Below are positions 9,070 to 18,267 of a DNA stretch of 64,000 bases, piece by piece. The translations under genes and the position numbers were made by a program. Within the stretch, counting starts at the first letter, position 1. Every line of letters begins with the position of its first letter. The stretch spans positions 71,484 through 135,483 of the forward strand of contig JALONP010000004.1 in assembly GCA_025454875.1 (NCBI GenBank), in the 5' to 3' direction. This stretch comes from Bacteroidia bacterium. Its GTDB lineage: Bacteria > Bacteroidota > Bacteroidia > UKL13-3. A model generated the notes under the pieces. That model searched no databases and was not told the origin of the DNA. It worked only from the letters and a program-made list of their open reading frames with translations.

Positions 9070-9539
9070 TGTTTAACTTGTTGGTATTTTAAGTTTAAGA
9101 TTACGGAAGTGATTTTTTTGTCGGCAGTAATTAACTTCTTTACTCTATTCCGTTTTCGCGTAAAACCAATTGCAATCAACAACATCAATACCGATGGTAA
9201 AAAGCTAATGATATAGATTCCAAAAGCAATAGTTCTCAAAGGTTCAACTAGGTCATGCCATTCAGAAGGTAACGAAGATGATAGCATCAAAATTTTGCTA
9301 TAATAATCATTGATCCAAAAAACCAGATAACTTGCAGTAATGAACAAACCAACGAAAAGTAAATAACTGCAAATCTCAAGGATTATGCTTACAAACCCTG
9401 CTAAATACTTACTAAACCACGTGACCTCAATAATGGTCTTAGCCTCTTCAAGTAAATGAATATTCAAAGACTTATCTGTTTGTGGCTCATAGGTATCTTC
9501 AAAGTCTTCTAGTCCCTCTAAAATAGTTTTAAAAATCAT
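9066..9539 (-). CDS. two-helix membrane protein of unknown function
   Basis: 157 residues with a polar N-terminus (LEGLEDFEDTYEP), two long hydrophobic segments at roughly residues 46-75 and 106-127, and a short basic cytoplasmic tail. No known domain is recognisable. It is translated just ahead of the peptidoglycan peptidase (4-bp overlap), which suggests a cell-envelope role by context only. Confidence 0.7.
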   Translation of the reverse strand: MIFKTILEGLEDFEDTYEPQTDKSLNIHLLEEAKTIIEVTWFSKYLAGFVSIILEICSYLLFVGLFITASYLVFWINDYYSKILMLSSSLPSEWHDLVEPLRTIAFGIYIISFLPSVLMLLIAIGFTRKRNRVKKLITADKKITSVILNLKYQQVKH

Positions 9540-9586
9540 TAAACTAAGATATAAAAAGAAACTTGGAAAACTTGACCCTAAACATC

Positions 9587-11065
9587 TTAGCTATTTATGA
9601 AATCTTCTGCCAACAACTTCGCTACAATCTTTGCGCTGTTTAAACACAAGGGGATTCCGCCACCAGGATGAACGCTCCCACCACAAAAATACAAACCTTT
9701 TAGTTGGCTGCTAAAATTTTTATGTCGTAAAAAAGCTGCAAACCGATTATTGCTGGCATTGCCGTAAAGCGCTCCTGCAAAAGAAGAGGTTTTGGTTTCG
9801 ATGCTTCGTGGATCCAATACCGACTCTGTTTTAATAAATGGTGCTATTGGCACTTGAAGCAATCGACTCAATTTTTCGATGCAGTTTTTCCGTGTTTCAG
9901 CAATCAAATGATCCCAATCCTGTCCACTGTTATTGGGCACATTTACCATTACAAACCAGTTTTCACAACCTGTTGGCGCATCGTCTGTTTTATATTTACT
10001 TGTAATATTAATGTATATGGTAGGATCGTGGTAAATGGTTTTTTGCTTAAACAAACAATCAAACTCTTGTTTGTAATCGGCACTGAAAAAAATATTGTGC
10101 AAATCGAGCTCTGGAAATTGCCTTGATATTCCCCAATAAAAAATGAGTGCGGAAGATGATTTTTCCTGTTGAAGAATTTTCGTAGGCTGTTTTTCATTGG
10201 GTAACAATTTGGTGAATGTTGGATAAATATCCGCATTGCTTACCACTATGTCAGAAGGATAAAAAACACCATTCGCTTTCACTCCATTTACTTGCTTTTG
10301 TTGTGTTACGATTTGAGCAACCGGTGTCTCAAAATGAAATACTACTCCCAATTCTTTTGCCAATTGGTAAATACTTTGGGTGATGCTGTGCATGCCTTTT
10401 ACCGGAAAAAAAGTTCCAATATTGTGTTCCAAGTGCGGAATCATATTTAACAATGCTGGCGCTGAGTATGGGCTACTGCCGTTGTATGTAGCAAATCGGT
10501 TAAAATACTGAACCAATCGGTTATCATTTAAGGCTGTTTCATTTTCATCATGCATGGTTTTGAATAAATTTAACCGCCATGCATTCAAAATGCCTTTTAA
10601 GGTTTGTACGTTGGTATAATTTTTTAATCGGTGTAAACTGTATTCAATAAAAATAGGCGCTGTTAAATTATACCTGAATGCTGCTTGATCCAACTGCTTA
10701 AAAACGGGTTTAGCATTGTTGATACCAAGTTTGTTCTTTAACTCCTGTTCGAAACGTTCTTTATTGTGGTATGCAGTAAAACGTGTTCCATCTTCATAAA
10801 AATAATTACACGCTTTTTCCAACTGAACGTATTCAAAACAATCTTTGGGATCTTTTCCAGCTAATACAAATAGCTCTTCAACCAAATTGGGCAAGGTAAA
10901 CAAAGAAGGACCTGCATCAAAACGATATCCCTGTTGGTTGATTTCCGATAGTTTTCCGCCAGGGTAACTGTTCGCTTCAAATACCTGCACCTTATGTCCG
11001 GCACAAGCCAAACGAACAGCCGAAGCTAGTCCTGCAATACCGGAACCAATGATGGAAATAATCAT
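9587..11065 (-). CDS. crtD: CrtI-family carotenoid desaturase, CrtD-like (1-hydroxycarotenoid 3,4-desaturase)
   Basis: A 492-residue FAD-dependent amine-oxidase-fold enzyme. The dinucleotide motif IIGSGIAGLASAVRLA is at the N-terminus, followed by PGGKLSEI, and the C-terminal signature CGGSVHPGGGIPLCLNSAKI is the version seen in CrtD and methoxyneurosporene/1-hydroxycarotenoid desaturases rather than in phytoene desaturase. A second, clearly different family member with the CrtI signature lies at 14383-15906. A cruF-like hydratase gene is also in the cluster, so a 3,4-desaturation of the hydrated psi end is the likely reaction. Overlaps marR by 4 bp. The subfamily call is an inference from motif and context. 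Confidence 0.8.
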   Translation of the reverse strand: MIISIIGSGIAGLASAVRLACAGHKVQVFEANSYPGGKLSEINQQGYRFDAGPSLFTLPNLVEELFVLAGKDPKDCFEYVQLEKACNYFYEDGTRFTAYHNKERFEQELKNKLGINNAKPVFKQLDQAAFRYNLTAPIFIEYSLHRLKNYTNVQTLKGILNAWRLNLFKTMHDENETALNDNRLVQYFNRFATYNGSSPYSAPALLNMIPHLEHNIGTFFPVKGMHSITQSIYQLAKELGVVFHFETPVAQIVTQQKQVNGVKANGVFYPSDIVVSNADIYPTFTKLLPNEKQPTKILQQEKSSSALIFYWGISRQFPELDLHNIFFSADYKQEFDCLFKQKTIYHDPTIYINITSKYKTDDAPTGCENWFVMVNVPNNSGQDWDHLIAETRKNCIEKLSRLLQVPIAPFIKTESVLDPRSIETKTSSFAGALYGNASNNRFAAFLRHKNFSSQLKGLYFCGGSVHPGGGIPLCLNSAKIVAKLLAEDFINS

Positions 11066-11700
11066 AACTTACGAAGATTTTCACCAATTGCTGCCTCATG
11101 CTGTTGGTGGTGTTGAGCCAATTTGTTTAAGGCTGCAAACAAGTGCTGCTTTTCATTTATGGTTAAATTTCCGACTACCGCTTTTGATACAGCACTCATT
11201 CGAGCATATGACATGCCTATAGTTTTTTTTCCTTTCGCTGTTATGCGCAACAGCTTACTGCGCTTGTCTTCTGGGTTGTCTATTTCCCTTGCGAGCCCTT
11301 GCATAACCAACCTGCGAATAATGTCCATACCTGTTGTTTTTCCGTCCATGCTTTTTGCAATTAATGCTGTTTTGGTTAGCTGTTCATGTGACGATAATTG
11401 TGCGAGGTAACCAAACTCTTCTACTGTATTTAAGGGTAAACCGTCCATTGCAATTTTACTGTATAAACGTGCATATTTATTCATCATTCCAAGCAAAATC
11501 CCAATTGCATTATCAAGCTCGTTTACTTTTTGCACAGCAACAGCGTCAGCATTGCCTATTTGAATTCGCTGCTCTATTTCAGAACGATTGGTTTGTTTGT
11601 GAATCCAAGCTGCGAAACCTGCTAAGGTTGGTAACTTCACCTCCTGTTCATATGCTTCAAATTGTATAATTAACTCGCTTATAATCTTCGTATTCGACAT
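11062..11700 (-). CDS. MarR-family transcriptional regulator
   Basis: 212 residues, longer than typical MarR proteins (about 140-160), with extra N-terminal residues before the winged helix. The central segment LTKTALIAKSMDGKTTGMDIIRRLVMQGLARE contains the recognition-helix region, and the wing follows in DNPEDKRSKLLRITAKGKK. A 10-bp inverted repeat lies 28-53 bp before its start codon, so it probably represses itself and the divergent TonB receptor/crt operon. MarR proteins regulate carotenoid genes in other bacteria (for example CrtR of Corynebacterium). Confidence 0.9.
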   Translation of the reverse strand: MSNTKIISELIIQFEAYEQEVKLPTLAGFAAWIHKQTNRSEIEQRIQIGNADAVAVQKVNELDNAIGILLGMMNKYARLYSKIAMDGLPLNTVEEFGYLAQLSSHEQLTKTALIAKSMDGKTTGMDIIRRLVMQGLAREIDNPEDKRSKLLRITAKGKKTIGMSYARMSAVSKAVVGNLTINEKQHLFAALNKLAQHHQQHEAAIGENLRKL

Positions 11701-11727
11701 TATCTTATCAAAATAGTTTCACAATAT

Positions 11728-11753
11728 AAAACAATTTTGTACCAAATTGTTTT
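11728..11753. promoter_or_regulatory. inverted repeat, probable MarR operator
   Basis: A perfect inverted repeat with 10-bp arms (AAAACAATTT and AAATTGTTTT) and a 6-bp spacer, in the 171-bp space between the divergent marR and TonB-receptor genes. A second shorter palindrome, TTGTACAA, is at 11768-11775. The size and place fit the footprint of a dimeric winged-helix regulator. The binding protein is inferred, not shown. Confidence 0.6.
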
Positions 11754-11871
11754 TACATGATACAAGATTGTACAAACTTATGAATTCACAAACAGCAATT
11801 GTTCGGTTACTGGTTAAAAATATCGGCTACCTTATTACTGGAATCATTCACATTGTTAAAAACCAACTTAT

Positions 11872-14307
11872 ATGAATAAACACATTATCCTATTGCTAAG
11901 TTTTAGCGTATTGCTTTTACACAGTAGCATTGCCCAAAACACGGCAATTATTAGTGGATCTGTTAAAGACAAAAATACCCAAGAACCGCTGATTGGCGCC
12001 ACGGTTATGCTCGAAGGCACAACACTTGGAGCCTTAACTGATGCTGATGGTGCTTTCCGAATTGCGGGCATCCCGCCTAAATCATATAACCTCAAGGTGC
12101 AATATTTAGGGTATGCCACCAAAACGGTTTTTAATATTGTGGCAACAACCGGAAACATCCAAACATTTTCGATTGAACTGGAACCCGAAGGTAAAAACTT
12201 GAGTGAAGTGGTCGTACAAAGCAGGAGTTTTGGTAAAAAAACAGAAACACCGCTTTCGGTACAAAGCTTAACTGCTGAAGAAATCAAGAGTAATCCTGGC
12301 GGGAACTTTGATATCAGCAGGGTAATACAAGCACTGCCTGGTGTTGGCGGAAACACAGGCGGTGGCGCGTTCAGAAACGATATTGTGATTCGTGGTGGCG
12401 GACCAAATGAAAATGTGTTTTACCTGGACGGAATAGAGATTCCAGTAATCAACCATTTTAGTACACAAGGTGCAAGTGGTGGCCCGCAAGGTATATTAAA
12501 TGTAAGCTTTATAGAAGATGTGACGCTTAGTTCGAGTAGTTTCAAAGCCAATGTAGATAACGCCTTGTCTTCTGTACTCAGTTTTAAACAACGCGATGGA
12601 AACAATGAACGTTTGCAAGGGAACGTGCGGTTAAGTGCATCAGAGTTTGGAGTAACCCTTGATGGACCGCTCACTAAAAACACTACCTTTTTAGCATCCG
12701 CCCGCAGAAGTTACCTTCAATTGTTATTTAGTGCACTCGATTTACCAATCAGACCAAACTATTGGGACTTTCAATATAAAACAACCACAAAACTGAACGA
12801 CAAAACCACCTTAACCACTTTAGGCGTTGGAGCCATCGATGAGTTTAGTTTTGCTGTGCCTAAAAATTCGACTCCCGAAGCAGAATACATTATCCGAGCA
12901 AATCCCATTATCAACCAATGGAATTATACAATTGGAGCTGTGCTTAAACGCAGGATAACGAATGGCGTGTTCAATGTTGCAGTGAGCCGAAACATGTTCG
13001 AAAACAGACTCGATCGTTTCAGAGATGGGCAAACAAACAACGAAGCGTTCCGCTCTCAGAAAATTGTATCACAGGAAATCGAAAACAAATTGAGGCTTGA
13101 TGTAAACAAATACATTGGTAAATGGAAATACAGTTATGGTGGTGTGATGCAATACGTAAAGTTTAACAACAATGGGTTCTCACAAATTACCAACCCTATA
13201 TTGGGAACCAGCGGACAAGATTCAATTCCGGCCACTACGGTTCAATTCAATACGGCCATAGCCTTTTTTAGATACGGCTTTTTTGGTGATGTGAGTAGAA
13301 AACTCTTAGGCGACAGGCTCACATTAACATTTGGGTTGCGCGCAGATGGAAATACCTTTACCAACACTGGAAATGAAATATGGCGAACCTTCTCTCCACG
13401 GTTTTCATCAAGTTATGCGTTGTTAGCCAACTTTAATGTAAATGCAAGTATTGGGCGTTATTACCGTTTGCCTATTTACACCGTACTCGGATTTAAAGAT
13501 CCCAATGGAAACTTGGTGAATAAAAACAACGAGTATATTGGTGTGGATCATTATGTTGCTGGAGTTGAGTGGCTACCTTCAAAAACAACACGCATTACTT
13601 TTGAAGGGTTTTATAAGCAATACTTTAACTATGCGGTTTCTGCCCGTGATGGAATTTCGCTTGCCAATCAAGGAACCGAGTTTGGTGCTATTGGCAATGA
13701 GCAAGTAAATAGCGTTGGTAAAGGCCGGGCTTATGGTTTTGAAGCGTTTGTTCAGCAAAAACTAACGAAAAATTTTTACACCACGATATCGTATACCTTC
13801 TTTTACAGCAAGTTTAGCGGAAGCAATTCACAGTATGTTGCCTCTGCTTGGGACACGCGCCACCTGATTTCAGCTATTGCAGGATACAAGTTCAAAAAAG
13901 GATGGGAACTTGGTATCAAACATCGCTTCGCAGGAGGTTCTCCATATACACCTTTTAATGAAGTCGCATCGCGGCAAAACTATTTGCTAACGGGTACCGG
14001 AACACTCGACTTTGCACAATTAAACACATTGCGGTTGGGCCCTTTTAACCAAACCGATATCCGAGTTGATAAAAAATGGAATTTCAAACGCATAACACTT
14101 GATGTGTTTTTAGATGTACAGAACATTTTGAGGATAAAAAGTGATGCAATACCCGCTTACAACTTCGAACGCAATGCTGACAATACCGGGTGGGCAACAA
14201 CTGATGGGCAACCAATTCGAATTGACGGGTCTAATGGAATACCGATAATCATTCCAAATTTCAACGATACATTCCTACCTACATTTGGATTTATTGTTGA
14301 GTTTTAA
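11872..14307 (+). CDS. TonB-dependent outer-membrane receptor with carboxypeptidase-like N-terminal domain
   Basis: An 811-residue receptor. A signal peptide ends near SIAQ (about residue 21). The CarboxypepD_reg-like domain (SGSVKDKNTQEPLIGATVMLEGT) covers about residues 28-110. The plug follows, with ALPGVGGNTGGGAFRNDIVIRGGGPNENVFYLDG, and then the 22-strand-type barrel, which ends in the aromatic FLPTFGFIVEF. It takes up an unknown substrate through the outer membrane by the TonB system. No SusD-like lipoprotein accompanies it. It is first in the rightward unit that includes crtI, crtB and idi, and is probably under MarR control. Confidence 0.92.
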   Translation: MNKHIILLLSFSVLLLHSSIAQNTAIISGSVKDKNTQEPLIGATVMLEGTTLGALTDADGAFRIAGIPPKSYNLKVQYLGYATKTVFNIVATTGNIQTFSIELEPEGKNLSEVVVQSRSFGKKTETPLSVQSLTAEEIKSNPGGNFDISRVIQALPGVGGNTGGGAFRNDIVIRGGGPNENVFYLDGIEIPVINHFSTQGASGGPQGILNVSFIEDVTLSSSSFKANVDNALSSVLSFKQRDGNNERLQGNVRLSASEFGVTLDGPLTKNTTFLASARRSYLQLLFSALDLPIRPNYWDFQYKTTTKLNDKTTLTTLGVGAIDEFSFAVPKNSTPEAEYIIRANPIINQWNYTIGAVLKRRITNGVFNVAVSRNMFENRLDRFRDGQTNNEAFRSQKIVSQEIENKLRLDVNKYIGKWKYSYGGVMQYVKFNNNGFSQITNPILGTSGQDSIPATTVQFNTAIAFFRYGFFGDVSRKLLGDRLTLTFGLRADGNTFTNTGNEIWRTFSPRFSSSYALLANFNVNASIGRYYRLPIYTVLGFKDPNGNLVNKNNEYIGVDHYVAGVEWLPSKTTRITFEGFYKQYFNYAVSARDGISLANQGTEFGAIGNEQVNSVGKGRAYGFEAFVQQKLTKNFYTTISYTFFYSKFSGSNSQYVASAWDTRHLISAIAGYKFKKGWELGIKHRFAGGSPYTPFNEVASRQNYLLTGTGTLDFAQLNTLRLGPFNQTDIRVDKKWNFKRITLDVFLDVQNILRIKSDAIPAYNFERNADNTGWATTDGQPIRIDGSNGIPIIIPNFNDTFLPTFGFIVEF

Positions 14308-14382
14308 AAAAAATGACACGGTTTATAAACCTTTAAGCTGTAACCTTGTTTAACTTTATTATCTAAATACTTAAACAAACCC

Positions 14383-15906
14383 ATGCCCACTCAACGCGTA
14401 ATCATCATTGGTTCAGGAGTATCTGGTTTATCAGCCGCTTGTTACCTTGCCCAAGCAGGATACGCTGTTACTGTTTTGGAAAAAAATGACCAAACAGGTG
14501 GCCGTGCTCGACAATTTGAAGCCGATGGATTTGTGTTTGATATGGGACCAAGTTGGTATTGGATGCCAGATGTGTTTGAAAAGTTCTACAACGATTTCGG
14601 GCATACCACATCTGATTTTTATGAACTCAAGCGCTTAGATCCCAGTTACCAAGTTTATTGGAAGGAAAAAACTGGTATTGACATCCCAGCCGATATGGGT
14701 GCACTTGAGAACTTATTTGAGCAATATGAGCCTGGAAGCGCCCCTAAATTAAGGCAGTTTTTAAAAGAGGCCGCCTACAAATACACAGTGGGGATGAATG
14801 ATTTGGTGTATAAACCCAGTTTGAGTTTATTGGAATTTGCTGATTTGCGCTTGTTAAATGGCATGTTGAAAATGGATGTGCTTACCAGCATGAAAAAGCA
14901 TATTCGCCAATTTGTATCGCACCCATTTCTGATAGAACTTCTTGAATTTCCAATCTTATTCCTTGGAGCCTTACCTCAAAATACGCCTGCCTTGTACAGT
15001 TTAATGAATTACGCAGACATGAGTCTTGGCACTTGGTATCCGATGGGTGGCATGCGAAAAATAATTGATGCGTTCGAAAAAATAGCTGTCCAAAATGGTG
15101 TTTCCATTGTTACCAATGCCGAGGTTACCAAAATCATTGCCAACAAGGGCCACGTAAATGCTGTAATTACCTCAACCAAAACATACGAAGCGGATATTGT
15201 TGTGGGTGCAGGCGATTACCATCATATTGAACAACATTTATTACCGGAAAAATGCAGGCAGTATGATGAGTCGTATTGGAACAAACGAAAGCTAGCCCCT
15301 TCGAGCTTATTGTATTATGTAGGGTTAAATAAAAAACTAAAGAACCTACGTCACCATAATTTATTTTTTGACGAAGACTTTAACCAACATGCTAACGAAA
15401 TTTACACAGATATTAAATGGCCAGAAAAGCCGCTGTTTTACGCTTCAGTTCCTTCCATAACGGATGCGAGTGTTGCTCCTACAGGCAGCGAAAACTTGTT
15501 CTTGCTAATCCCAGTGAGCACTGAACTCACAGATGATTCTGAAGAAATTAGAGCGCATTATTTTAACATGATAATAGAACGACTGGAGCGGTTAACTAAC
15601 CAGTCAATTAAAGATCATATTGTGTACAAACGCTCCTATGCAAAAAGAGAGTTTGTAAGCGACTACCATTCGTTTAAAGGTAATGCTTATGGATTGGCAA
15701 ACACCCTTGATCAAACTGCCATTTTGAAGCCTCGCATTAAAAGCAAAAAACTCAACAACATGTACTATGCCGGTCAACTTACCGTACCCGGACCAGGATT
15801 GCCACCAAGTATTATTAGTGGAAATGTGGTTGCAAAAATGATTGCAAAAGAACATGCTTTGAATATAACTCACATAAACAACATTCACGCTGAACAACCA
15901 GCATAA
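14383..15906 (+). CDS. crtI: phytoene desaturase CrtI
   Basis: 507 residues. The FAD-binding motif IIGSGVSGLSAACYLA is at the N-terminus and is followed by TGGRARQFEADGFVFDMGPSW. The C-terminal bacterial-type phytoene dehydrogenase signature AGQLTVPGPGLPPSIISG is near residue 465. It converts phytoene to lycopene by successive desaturation at the membrane. A perfect 12-bp palindrome (GGTTTATAAACC, 14320-14331) lies in the 75-bp space before it. crtB follows after 12 bp. Confidence 0.93.
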   Translation: MPTQRVIIIGSGVSGLSAACYLAQAGYAVTVLEKNDQTGGRARQFEADGFVFDMGPSWYWMPDVFEKFYNDFGHTTSDFYELKRLDPSYQVYWKEKTGIDIPADMGALENLFEQYEPGSAPKLRQFLKEAAYKYTVGMNDLVYKPSLSLLEFADLRLLNGMLKMDVLTSMKKHIRQFVSHPFLIELLEFPILFLGALPQNTPALYSLMNYADMSLGTWYPMGGMRKIIDAFEKIAVQNGVSIVTNAEVTKIIANKGHVNAVITSTKTYEADIVVGAGDYHHIEQHLLPEKCRQYDESYWNKRKLAPSSLLYYVGLNKKLKNLRHHNLFFDEDFNQHANEIYTDIKWPEKPLFYASVPSITDASVAPTGSENLFLLIPVSTELTDDSEEIRAHYFNMIIERLERLTNQSIKDHIVYKRSYAKREFVSDYHSFKGNAYGLANTLDQTAILKPRIKSKKLNNMYYAGQLTVPGPGLPPSIISGNVVAKMIAKEHALNITHINNIHAEQPA

Positions 15907-15918
15907 CCATATTGAAAC

Positions 15919-16755
15919 ATGAAAGCATTATTTGACAACCTATCGCGTAAAACCAGCAAAATGGTTACCAATGCCTACAGTACTTCTTTTTCATTAGGCA
16001 TTCGCTTTTTGGCTAAAAAATTTCACAACCCCATTTATGCAATCTACGGCTTTGTGCGTTTTGCAGATGAAATTGTAGACACATTTCACGACTTTAACAA
16101 AAGAGAGCTGCTCGAAGAATTTAAACGTGATACTTATAAAGCAATTGATTTGGGTATAAGCTTAAACCCTATTTTAAATGCATTTCAAGAAGTAGTGCGT
16201 AATTACAATATCGATCGTGAATTAATTGACACTTTTTTGTATAGCATGGAAATGGATTTAGACGACCGAAACTACGACCAACAATTGTATGAGAAATACA
16301 TTTTAGGATCAGCAGAAGTAGTTGGGCTTATGTGCTTAAAGGTTTTTGTAGAAGGGGACCATGACCGCTATGCAGAACTTAAACCATACGCAATGAAGCT
16401 TGGATCAGCTTTTCAAAAAATTAATTTTTTACGCGATTACAAGGCAGATACTGAACATTTAGGTCGTGTATATTTCCCACAGTTGCAATTCAGTCAGCTG
16501 GATGAAGCAACCAAAGTAGAAATTGAAGCTGATATAGAAAAAGACTTTGCCATGGGTTATGAAGGAATCAAAAAACTTCCAAAAGATGCAAGGTTTGGTG
16601 TGTATGTAGCTTATATCTACTATTCGAACTTGCTACGAAAAATTATGGAAATGCCTCCACAACAAATTATGCAAAACCGGGTTCGGATTCCAAATAACGA
16701 AAAGTATGCACTGTTTTTTGGTTCCTACTTGCGTCACAGTTTTAACCTACTTTAG
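15919..16755 (+). CDS. crtB: phytoene synthase CrtB (trans-isoprenyl diphosphate synthase)
   Basis: 278 residues, the usual length. It shows the two aspartate-rich motifs of squalene/phytoene synthases: GFVRFADEIVDTF near residue 45 (DEIVD) and NFLRDYKAD near residue 172 (DxxxD-type). SFSLGIRFLAKKF near the start matches the YSTSF region of the family. It condenses two GGPP molecules to phytoene. It lies directly after crtI, so the two form the core carotenoid operon. Confidence 0.94.
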   Translation: MKALFDNLSRKTSKMVTNAYSTSFSLGIRFLAKKFHNPIYAIYGFVRFADEIVDTFHDFNKRELLEEFKRDTYKAIDLGISLNPILNAFQEVVRNYNIDRELIDTFLYSMEMDLDDRNYDQQLYEKYILGSAEVVGLMCLKVFVEGDHDRYAELKPYAMKLGSAFQKINFLRDYKADTEHLGRVYFPQLQFSQLDEATKVEIEADIEKDFAMGYEGIKKLPKDARFGVYVAYIYYSNLLRKIMEMPPQQIMQNRVRIPNNEKYALFFGSYLRHSFNLL

Positions 16756-16761
16756 TAAATT

Positions 16762-17259
16762 GTGGGCACATTCGTTTCAATTTGTTTAGGTTTGATGTTA
16801 ACTGTATACAATCCTTCAGCAATCAACCTTGTTGCATTAAGGGTAGCTTATCAACAAGCTTCTTCAAGTGAAGAACGTGCATTGGCTTTATTGGCAGAAT
16901 TAGAAAAAGACAAATCGAAAAACTCAACATTGGAAGGGTACAGAGGTGCTGTAACCATGATGCTTGCCAAATTCCAACTGAATCCCATTAGTAAATTAAG
17001 CTACTTTAATAATGGCAAAACAATACTTGAAGCAGCTATTGCAAAAGATCCCGACAATATAGAATTGGTGTTTATCCGTCATACGGTTCAATGCAATGCA
17101 CCTTCGTTTTTGCAATACAACAACAAGCTCAGCAGCGACAAACAACAATTGCTTGTTGAACTGAAATATGTGAAAGATGCTGATTTAAAAAACCGAATTC
17201 TTCAATTTTTAAAATCTTCTCCTTATCTTACCCATGCAGAACGCAGCAATTTACCATAA
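16762..17259 (+). CDS. unknown protein between crtB and idi
   Basis: 165 residues from a GTG start 7 bp after the crtB stop. The first 15-20 residues are hydrophobic (FVSICLGLMLTVY) and could be an export signal or anchor. The rest is helical and resembles a short TPR-like or solenoid protein, with SSSEERALALLAELEKDKS and GKTILEAAIAKDPDNIELVF. No catalytic motif is visible. It ends 4 bp before idi, which makes co-expression with carotenoid synthesis very likely. I do not recognise the family beyond that. Confidence 0.75.
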   Translation: MGTFVSICLGLMLTVYNPSAINLVALRVAYQQASSSEERALALLAELEKDKSKNSTLEGYRGAVTMMLAKFQLNPISKLSYFNNGKTILEAAIAKDPDNIELVFIRHTVQCNAPSFLQYNNKLSSDKQQLLVELKYVKDADLKNRILQFLKSSPYLTHAERSNLP

Positions 17260-17263
17260 ACCA

Positions 17264-17776
17264 ATGACAACCGAATTTGTAGTACTTGTTGATGAATACA
17301 ACAACGAAATCGGATTGATGGAGAAACAAGAAGCCCATCAAAAAGCATTGCTGCACCGTGCATTTTCTGTATTCATCTTTAACAGCGCAGGCGAGTTATT
17401 GCTTCAACAACGCTCTTGGGATAAATACCACAGCGCAGGTTTATGGACCAATACGTGTTGCAGTCACCCACGTTCGGGTGAAACAACGCTGAGTGCCGCG
17501 CATCGTAGGTTGCAAGAAGAAATGGGATTTGATTGTGCACTTACCGAAAAATTTAGCTTTGTATACCGAACTCCTTTTGATAATGGCTTATGTGAACACG
17601 AACTTGATTTTGTGCTTACCGGAACCTTTGATGGTATACCTCAACTTAATACCGAAGAAGTTGCTAACTACAAATGGATTACCTTAGATAACCTGATTGC
17701 CGAAGTGCATTTGCACCCTGAACGATTCACAACTTGGTTTCAAATTATTTTGAAACAATACCTTGAGCATTTATGA
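17264..17776 (+). CDS. idi: isopentenyl-diphosphate delta-isomerase, type I
   Basis: 170 residues. The Nudix-fold isomerase motifs are clear: HRAFSVFIFN near residue 28, SAGLWTNTCCSHPRSGET near residue 58 (the catalytic Cys is in TNTCCSHP) and ELDFVL near residue 110. It interconverts IPP and DMAPP, feeding GGPP synthesis. The ATG at 17264 is preferred to an upstream in-frame ATG at 17234, which would lie inside the previous gene. Last gene of the rightward carotenoid unit. Confidence 0.95.
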   Translation: MTTEFVVLVDEYNNEIGLMEKQEAHQKALLHRAFSVFIFNSAGELLLQQRSWDKYHSAGLWTNTCCSHPRSGETTLSAAHRRLQEEMGFDCALTEKFSFVYRTPFDNGLCEHELDFVLTGTFDGIPQLNTEEVANYKWITLDNLIAEVHLHPERFTTWFQIILKQYLEHL

Positions 17777-17903
17777 AGTAGTTGTTTGTACAACTGACTC
17801 ATATTACAAAACACTTCACCACATTCTTGTTTCATTTCACTTGGTTCAATGATGCTTGCTGTTGGCCTTTCCTCATTTTTGTTCCAACAATTTGTTCAAT
17901 TAC

Positions 17904-18251
17904 ATGAAAACACTAGTCTTTACAATCATGATGGTGGCCTTTGCCATCTGTGCAAATGCTTGGTTAACATCAACAACATTCATCGATCCATACAAAACAT
18001 TTAAACTTGGCGATGGCGAACACAGCTCCTTTAAAGCAACTGTAGTAAACAAGGGTAAGGGTTCCATTGGCATTTATACAACGTTACTAGGCAAGCAACC
18101 CGAACGAGTAGGAACACTTGAAAGTGGTGAGAAAAAAACTTACACAATCGGTTCGAATACAATGGTTTCGTTCGAAAACAACAATCCATACAAAGCAACA
18201 TTGCATATTGAGTTAAGTGGTGCACGCAACTTGAGCATGACCTATCAATAA
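17904..18251 (+). CDS. small exported protein of unknown function
   Basis: 115 residues from the ATG at 17904. A signal peptide (MKTLVFTIMMVAFAICANA) is followed by a short beta-rich domain with TFKLGDGEHSSFKATVVNKG and GTLESGEKKTYTIG. I see no lipobox or catalytic residues, and I do not recognise the family. It stands alone, 127 bp after idi, and is convergent with the EF-hand gene 16 bp downstream. Confidence 0.7.
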   Translation: MKTLVFTIMMVAFAICANAWLTSTTFIDPYKTFKLGDGEHSSFKATVVNKGKGSIGIYTTLLGKQPERVGTLESGEKKTYTIGSNTMVSFENNNPYKATLHIELSGARNLSMTYQ

Positions 18252-18267
18252 AAAAGATGGCAGGTAA

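Noticed and set aside
17786-17793. TTGTACAA after idi, as a second MarR site
   Set aside because: The octamer also occurs inside coding sequence (near 54346 and 59993), so it is not specific.
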